64,000 bases of DNA from Haemonchus contortus (lineage: Eukaryota > Nematoda > Chromadorea > Rhabditida > Trichostrongylidae). The translations under genes were made by a program, and so were the position numbers. This document shows, in pieces, positions 57,835 to 64,000 of the stretch (position 1 is its first letter; each line of letters begins with the position of its first letter). The stretch spans positions 15,985,940-16,049,939 of the forward strand of contig LS997563.1 of the NCBI GenBank assembly GCA_000469685.2. The letters run 5' to 3'. The notes under the pieces were generated by a model. It had not been told where the DNA came from. It saw only the letters and a list, made by a program, of their open reading frames with translations, and ran no database searches.

Positions 57835-58206
57835 TCAACATATTCGAAATTGACTGCAATTGCAAGAGTCGGATGCCCTGTTAGGATTTACTTGTGTGTG
57901 ATTCCTAGATATCTACTGCATTTCATCAAAAAGAAGTTTTTTTCAATTTTCAATTAGGCTTAGTATAGAGATTGTTGAAATATTACTTGCATGGGTTTTT
58001 TTGTATAACGCAAACTGGCGACAGTGCTATGACTTGCTTTGAGATAAAAAGTTCTGTGTTCGTTCGAATATTGGCCTGTGTACCCTTTATCTAACGTTTC
58101 TTGCAATGTTATGACCCAAGAACAGTTTCGTAATAGTGCGGGGGCTATGCGCCGTCAGCGTAGCGTCCGACGTTTCGACTCGCTTTTACTCTAATACTCT
58201 CTTTAG
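57835..58206 (+). promoter_or_regulatory. Upstream region and trans-splice acceptor of the C19orf12-like gene
   Basis: The polypyrimidine tract CTCTCTTTAG ends at 58206, 31 bases before the ATG, a good spliced-leader acceptor. Nothing else recognised in 57835-58195. Confidence 0.5.
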
Positions 58207-58237
58207 GGCGGCAGGAAGCGGCGAGCCTTAAGAGGCT

Positions 58238-60935
58238 ATGTCTATCGTCTATTTCAACGAAATTCTCAAAGTCATCGAGAAATCCCACGTGAGTTAGATA
58301 ATCCTTATTTGAGCCTACAGATTTCTTCATTTACAAGTAGTCATTAGCTTTAAATTAACATTTTTGGATTTCGAAAGGTCTGAACGCGCTCTTAATCTGA
58401 TTCTTCAATATGATCATACAAGAATGAGGCTCAGTGTGTTTCCTACTGTTTCTTTCTTCTTTGGGTTTTGGTTCGAGAGGTTGGGTAACCTCTTTCTTTT
58501 TGATCTTTTTTTGACATTTCCTAATCTATCTTTCGCACAGTACATCTTTCATTTCCGACTTTCTGCCTCGTTTCTAGAGCTAATCCTTTCCTTCTTCTTC
58601 AGTCAGGCTATTCCTGTTCTATTTAAACTAATTTGTTTTGCTTTCCTTCTTGTTTTGACTTTACTCTATATTCTGCTATGTCACTGCTTTTATGCTTTTT
58701 TGGCTTCTCTTTTTGCTCTATGTCCATTCCGTTCTCTCCCTGTCTTCAGCCTAAATATGTATGTGTCTTCCCAACTCTCATTTGTCTGCCGCTCTTTTTT
58801 GAGATTCCCATCTAATTGCTGCATCAATTTTTGCGATTCTATCTGTCCCTTCTCGGGCTATATTTCGTTTTTTTTTTGTTTTGCTGGCTTCCATATTTCT
58901 ATGTAGTTACTGATCGTTTTCTCTTTTATATGTGATTCTTTCATCTTGTTTCCTGCTCTTCCATACCAAGTCTCTCCAATTTTATAAAGCTTTGCTTCGA
59001 CTTGACTGTCATTACTTCATAACTTTGAGTGGGCTCGTGAAACTGGTTATGGGAATGTTCTATCGCAGGGAATCTCGAATATGTTGAATACAGATTGAGA
59101 ACGCTATTCTTTATTCTCAAAGCCGCTCACCCTTCATATAGTTTTGAACAGAAACTTTAATCGAGTTCGTATCAACTAAGTTAACAAGTATCACGATTAC
59201 TGAGGTAGTGGGTGCAAAGAAAGTTCAGGGTGTGAATAACTCCGCGTCAACGCTTGATTGTTCATAATTTCATTCCCGAATTCGTGACTGGTTCTTACAC
59301 TAGCTCTAATTACAGCCTCTTAAAAGAACCATCGTTGGTGTGGCCTCTCAGGCAGGATGTGCAGCCGCTGGAACGGCTGCAGGAGGGCTTACCATGGGAC
59401 CACTTGGAGCACTGATTGGCGGTATCATGGGAGCTCTGTATGGTTACAACTGCAGTAGCGACTATGATGTGAGTGTTATGTCGTGTTGAACTACGTTTCT
59501 CCATTATTATTGCTTCATCTATGTATCTCGTTATTTCTAGCAAGGGATCCTTGGGTATACTAAATATTCCCTTGTGCTGCGGTTTCCGCATCTGCGTAAG
59601 GGAGATTTGACGAAACGGAATCGTTGCAATTCTTTTTTTTTGAACAGGAGTCAAGTTTGAATAACCACTAGAACTGCCAGTCCTACCCTGAGGTACTGTG
59701 CTCGTAGTTACTTTTTCAGTGTTATTACCAACTTTTCCAATGAAATAGTTCCCTGACCAATTTGAGTCCAGAAAATGTGAGGTGCTGTCCTCCGTTTAAG
59801 TTAAGCAGGGCAATACGTGTATATAAATTTATCAATGCCTAAAAAACCAGTTGGAGATGAGCCAGTTGGAAAAGTTGAAAAAATGAAATATCGCGATAAA
59901 GGAGGTCTCAGAGATTTCTTTGTGGTGGGAAACTGAAGCTTCTAGGTGGTGCGAAACTGAAGCCACCGAGAGCGGAAATAATTCTGATATATTTACATCC
60001 CTTTATATCTAAACCGTTTTGTTGAAAATGTGGCATGTATCAATACTCTGTACGTACTTAGCTACGTAGCGATCTCATTTTTTCTGTTTCTATACTTGCT
60101 CTATGTTCACATATGTTTAGAATCTGCTACTTGCTCTTCGTGCAATGTCTGAAAGCGAAAAACGTCAAGTTAGTGAACAGGTACGCCAATGATAGGATCT
60201 TGTTTGGTTTCTATTATAGTTCGAATATTGTTCCGCGTGTGAGCAGGAGTCTATTTCGATCAATACCTTTGAAACTAGACACTTTTACAATAGGACTTTA
60301 GCTTCTTATTGTTTTTTAATTCTCTGCGGATTGATTGCAATTTCACTTTTTCTTCCGCTGTTTCACTTGGAGAAAGCTTTCTAACTTTTGGGTCATCCTG
60401 AAAACTTACTATGGGGATTTCTTACTCTACCATCCACTTTCTTGAACATCCTTTCTGAATTATGCCTTCTGATAGTTACACGTGACCAGGACTGTTTGAA
60501 TATATTCCTCATTGTCAGGTAGAGTGAGGATGCCGAATTTCGTAAGACACGCAGGCAAAATGTTTCATTCTCATTAGAGCATTGCTTACAGTAGGAGAAT
60601 AAGAAAGCACATGAAATCTAGAATCTGCAACCAAACTAAATGAGTGCTTCCTGGTGAAGGGTGGAAGTGAATAAAAAATCCGAGAGGTGGGCAGGCTAAT
60701 TGATGCAAATAATGGCAACAATTTCCGTATTTTCACGTTTCTTCCACCTGAACAATGCTTTTTTATGTCTAGCACTTTTTCCTAGGCTGAAATCAATTTT
60801 AAGGTTCAACGTCTTGTTGGATCAGCTTCCATAGAGGAGCTGATGCGCTATATAACAACGGAAGCCCACAGAGAAATTCTTCTTGGTGTCATCTCAGATT
60901 TCGTACGTCAGAGAACGAGTCCGAGTCCACAATGA
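58238..60935 (+). CDS. C19orf12 family protein (four exons, 137 residues)
   Basis: Exons 58238-58288, 59316-59468, 60121-60180 and 60786-60935 all join in phase 0 with GT-AG introns. The first exon encodes a short amphipathic start (MSIVYFNEILKVIEKSH). The second encodes a glycine-zipper hydrophobic hairpin (GCAAAGTAAGGLTMGPLG, then GALIGGIMGALYGY). The third is LLLALRAMSESEKRQVSEQ. The last is a helical end with LVGSASIEELMRYITTEAH. Length, glycine-rich membrane hairpin and the ALxxMxxxEKxxVxE block match the human C19orf12 family, which associates with mitochondrial and ER membranes and is linked to iron-accumulation neurodegeneration. It is convergent with glutathione synthetase. A possible AATAAA is at 61338-61343. 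The long intron 1 is T-rich with no gene. Confidence 0.75.
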
Positions 60936-61411
60936 ATTAGCGCAGTTTGTCAATAACGATCCGTTCTTGAATATATGTAGCTTAATCTTGTTCTTAACAA
61001 TAATTTTTTGAAATAGTTTGCAGTAAAAACGTGGACATAGACAGATTGAACTATGTTTGGCCGTCTACCTTTTGTTACGTTCTAACGCTCTCTCAAAATA
61101 CGTAGGTACATATGTTGGCCTTGGAATTAATTGTTCATATTCACTAATGGAACTAACTTTAATGAACTTTCTTTTGATAGTTTGTTAATCAACCCCTTTG
61201 TTTGTGTCAGTTACTCTATTGTGTACATATCTCTATGCCTTTCTTGTGTTTAGCTGTAGATACTAAGGCTCCGGTTTATTGCAAGCTTTCCAAGTATTTT
61301 TTGCAGCAGGGTATTTTATCCTAGCGAAACACTCGACAATAAACAATTTCATCTAATACTGAGTCTTTTGTTTTCTTGAACTCTTAAGATATTCATATAT
61401 GAGCTTTATTA

Positions 61412-61444
61412 GGTTGGCGATTCGGCGAAATCTTCTTCAGAGCC
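61412..61444 (-). ncRNA. Diverged hammerhead-like Penelope tail relic
   Basis: On the minus strand GGCTCTGAAGA ... CCGAATCGCC, next to TAATAAAGCTCAT as in the other Penelope tails. The CUGANGA box is intact here (CTGAAGA), but the GAAAC box reads GAATC. Confidence 0.35.
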
Positions 61445-61751
61445 TGAATGGATCGTAACGATCTTAACTATCCGGTCAACGTCTCCACAAACCCACTGAA
61501 GTTCAAGGTCCCTAGGGCACGCACGTGATTGAAAAGAAGTCCATCCACCGTAGCCTTGTGGGTTCTCCCAAACCACCCGACAAGTGATGCGGGTTCATTA
61601 TTGCTGTTAGCATCACTTGCAGTCGGTAACTAATCCATGTGAAACATCTCAAAATTACAACACAGACTTGTTCATGTTGGTAATTTTTCATCAAGATACA
61701 ATACTCGTCATTAATAAATGAGAAAGCGAGCAAGCCCACCAAATTGGAAAT

Positions 61752-61757
61752 TTTATT
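61752..61757 (-). terminator. Polyadenylation signal of glutathione synthetase
   Basis: AATAAA on the minus strand, about 110 bases after the stop codon at 61866-61868. Confidence 0.5.
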
Positions 61758-61865
61758 GGTCATCAGACGAGTTATAATAACTTAGCACAACGTATCACAG
61801 TCGAATCACATTAAATTCACATTAATATATTAAAAATAACTTTGCATATTAGTGCGTCATACACT

Positions 61866-62949
61866 TCAAAGGAGTTCATATAGGAATGGGCTGTCAATAA
61901 CAGCTGCTCCCACGGCAACGCCTCCCTAAAGTTCTTTGCATAATACATAGGTGAAACGCGCAAGACGAATGTCTACAGATGGAAAAAATGTGAGAAGGGA
62001 ATGAACTATAAGGTAGGGTGAAGATGTATCAGTGTACTAACCTCATCTATGTCTTCACCTTTCGTACGTAAAAGATGGCCACCTTGGCGGACCTCCGCTA
62101 AACCTCGATCTCCAAGAGCATAGCCGTACACTCCAAGTTCACTGACAACCTTAGACATTTTCACTGGTTGCATTGCTCGAACGAGATAATTCTGCAAAAG
62201 AAAATTCTGGCAAATGAAGAAGGTACCTCCTCAGCTTTTCACTTCACCTCTTGTACAAGCGGATGAATCCGCTCCATGAGAATATGGGCTCCTCTCTCAT
62301 CCTGTGACATCGACTGCAGTTTCTGGGCCATTTTTTCACCGTAGAAATTACCACCTCCTCCTTCAGTTTGTGGTTTTAGCACGAATTGATTAGGACGAGC
62401 TATTGCACTCCGAAATATGAGGAAACATATGAGCAAAAGTACGAGCAGGAAAAGGAGTGATGTTAAAGTATTTAGAATCATCGATTCACCTTGACCAACT
62501 TTTCTGTTATGGGTGAAGAGTCATTGATAGCCCATATTCCAGCGAACGTAGCCCGTATTGCTGCCGCCTCACGTGGATGCCCAATAAATCGTTCAACAAC
62601 GCCGTCTTGTGCAAGCACCTTGAGCACAGAGAAATCTACTTAAGATCTAGTTTGATGTACTGGTCAATCAATAACCAGTATTACCTGCTGAGTTTTCTTC
62701 GTATTTGCCACCTGAAGACCAATCCACGGTGATTTAATTGCATCTGACCTTTCAATCAAGAGGCGAGCAGACCACTCTGAAAAATTGCAATTCTCTCGAC
62801 ATCTACAAAAGGTGTCTGTCGGAAGATTGGACTCACTGAAATTACCTTTTTCAGATGGGTAGTTGTCAGGAGAGTATCCAGCTCTGAAGTAAACAACCGC
62901 CACCTGCGAGCCCAACAAAAGTAAATGACGCTCAGGCGATAAGGTTAGA
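61866..62949 (-). CDS. gss-1: Glutathione synthetase, C-terminal exons (5' part outside window)
   Basis: ATP-dependent ligation of gamma-glutamylcysteine and glycine to glutathione in the cytosol. Minus-strand exons in order: 62846-62949, 62685-62776, 62490-62618, 62248-62407, 62042-62191, 61866-61925 (stop). Motifs in order: [66 protein letters not shown] (glycine-rich ATP-grasp loop); [45 protein letters not shown]. All are hallmarks of eukaryotic glutathione synthetase, whose homodimers use the ATP-grasp fold. The upstream exons (roughly the first half) are not seen in 62950-64000. Odd: the junction 62490/62407 is out of phase unless an alternative donor at 62500 is used. The gene name follows C. 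elegans. Confidence 0.92.
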
Positions 62950-63257
62950 CTGAAATGAGAGCATATTAAAGCATGCGATCGACATAAAAGCATTAGTTTT
63001 ATCAGCAGCGTGAAACCTTCATTCTTCGTAACCCGATCCTAAACAGCCGAATAAGCGCCTTCCACTCGAATACATAACTATTTCGCAGCGTAGAGATCTA
63101 TGGCGCGACTTACAATATGCCTACTACACTTCTTTGATCCCATCTATGTCCACAGTAGCATCTCTATTCCTCCCTTTCCAAACCAGAATTGTCCACTTGA
63201 TCATCCTCGCTCGAGGGGTAGAGGGAGGGGAAGAGGGGGGGGGGGCATGGCATTCCT

Positions 63258-63990
63258 TTGGTTCAGGGTCTGGTGATGAAGGCTGATCATTACACTGACC
63301 TGGTGTTGTTTGACGTCCTGAGGGGTCCAAACTATAAGCGCCCTAGTCCAACGGTCATCACGATATCACATAATTTGATCGGCTCACCTGGTCTTCGATT
63401 TGTTGGCGTAAGCAACGGCGACCCTGATCTTCGTTCGATGGCGGGGCTAGGGGCTCCCTGTACTCCTCTGCGCGAATGTAATGGGAAATCTCAAGCATGG
63501 TCCCTTCCGCTACGTGTTGAATACAATGACTGCATGCTCATTCTGCTTTCGTCCAATTCTCCGAGGCGTACTCCAAAGCAGGAAGGACAGCAAAGTCGAA
63601 AAGGTGAGCGCGAAGCTGGATTTTCCTTGTCCGCTTCGTTACTCCGTCTACATTCTTAGTGGTTCCCAAGCCTCCTTTTGCTCAGCTCCGGTGCAGGTCG
63701 TTCATCAATTGAATAATCGACCTCTATCAACGTAGCTATAGCGTTCAAAGACATTTATTCCTTTAAGCGTAGAAGGAGCATCAGCTATCAGTCCGTCCCT
63801 CCGAATATCGTGTTTGTTAAATTTAGTTTCAAGCCCATCTTCCCAGAAGCGCTATTGAATTCGACCGGAATTCGTTTTGCATGTTCAATGGTCGATGCCG
63901 AAGCCCGAATTCGTCTACAATGCGAAAGTAGAACGGCACTGAGAGAATTGAGCGAAATATCGCTCTGCCGAACCCACACGTTCACATTAA
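63258..63990 (-). pseudogene. RTE-type LINE remnant (RT thumb and C-terminus)
   Basis: The minus strand reads FNSASGKMGLKLNLTNT near 63830 (RT thumb region of RTE LINEs). Further on it reads a VAYANKSKTR block near 63410 and DDRWTRALIVWTPQDVK near 63350, matching the C-terminal tail that follows the RT in RTE elements. Frames are broken several times, and two expected Trp codons read TGA. It probably sits in an intron of the glutathione synthetase gene or just upstream. Confidence 0.65.
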
Positions 63991-64000
63991 TAATGATTTT

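Noticed and set aside
58364..58906. 180-codon hydrophobic ORF
   Set aside because: Phe/Leu/Ser-rich translation of a T-rich intron of the C19orf12-like gene; no motif, and a spliced gene runs through it.

Overview
The window looks like nuclear DNA of a nematode, most likely a parasitic strongylid (hookworm group); the species cannot be fixed by eye. Reasons: short introns with T-rich TTTCAG or TTGCAG acceptors, an SL-type trans-splice acceptor before a start codon, a BEL/Pao element with a phlebovirus-like envelope (a nematode hallmark), and a mix of Tc1, Merlin, RTE, CR1-like and Penelope elements. Host exons cover only a few kilobases; most of the window is nested transposons.

Layout. 1-2.8 kb: CR1-like LINE, minus strand, running off the left edge; ORF1 and ORF2 share one frame and are parted by a single TAG. 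2.8-9.0 kb: decayed secreted-protein gene (copy A). 9.04-17.6 kb: Mutator-like unit carrying three later insertions (an inverted-pair Penelope element, a nearly intact Merlin element, a 1.9-kb TIR element), each with target duplications and an empty counterpart in a second copy at 33.2-35.8 kb. 17.6-18.25 kb: AT-rich block followed by a hammerhead-ribozyme-like sequence. 18.26-29.9 kb: better preserved paralogue (copy B) of the secreted-protein gene, with two Tc1-type transposons in one intron. 30.3-33.1 kb: second Penelope copy with a TTAA-flanked hairpin MITE inside, and an RTE endonuclease remnant. 36.1-40.3 kb: degraded large inverted repeat. 40.3-48.7 kb: mostly unassigned sequence with a hairpin MITE, a tRNA-derived SINE, a tyrosine-recombinase remnant and a Merlin-related fragment. 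48.7-57.8 kb: complete BEL/Pao element with LTRs differing at one of 287 positions. 58.2-60.9 kb: four-exon C19orf12-family gene, plus strand. 61.9-62.9 kb: last six exons of glutathione synthetase, minus strand, convergent with it. 63.2-64 kb: RTE LINE remnant.

The two housekeeping-type genes at the right are ordinary. The least familiar host feature is the duplicated multi-exon gene at 3-9 and 18-29 kb: a signal peptide followed by repeated modules of about 90-100 residues, each encoded by four exons with the same phases and centred on a degenerate EF-hand-like loop. I do not recognise the family. Exon coordinates were derived by hand from splice signals, frame continuity and comparison of the two copies. 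All family names rest on motif recognition without database searches.
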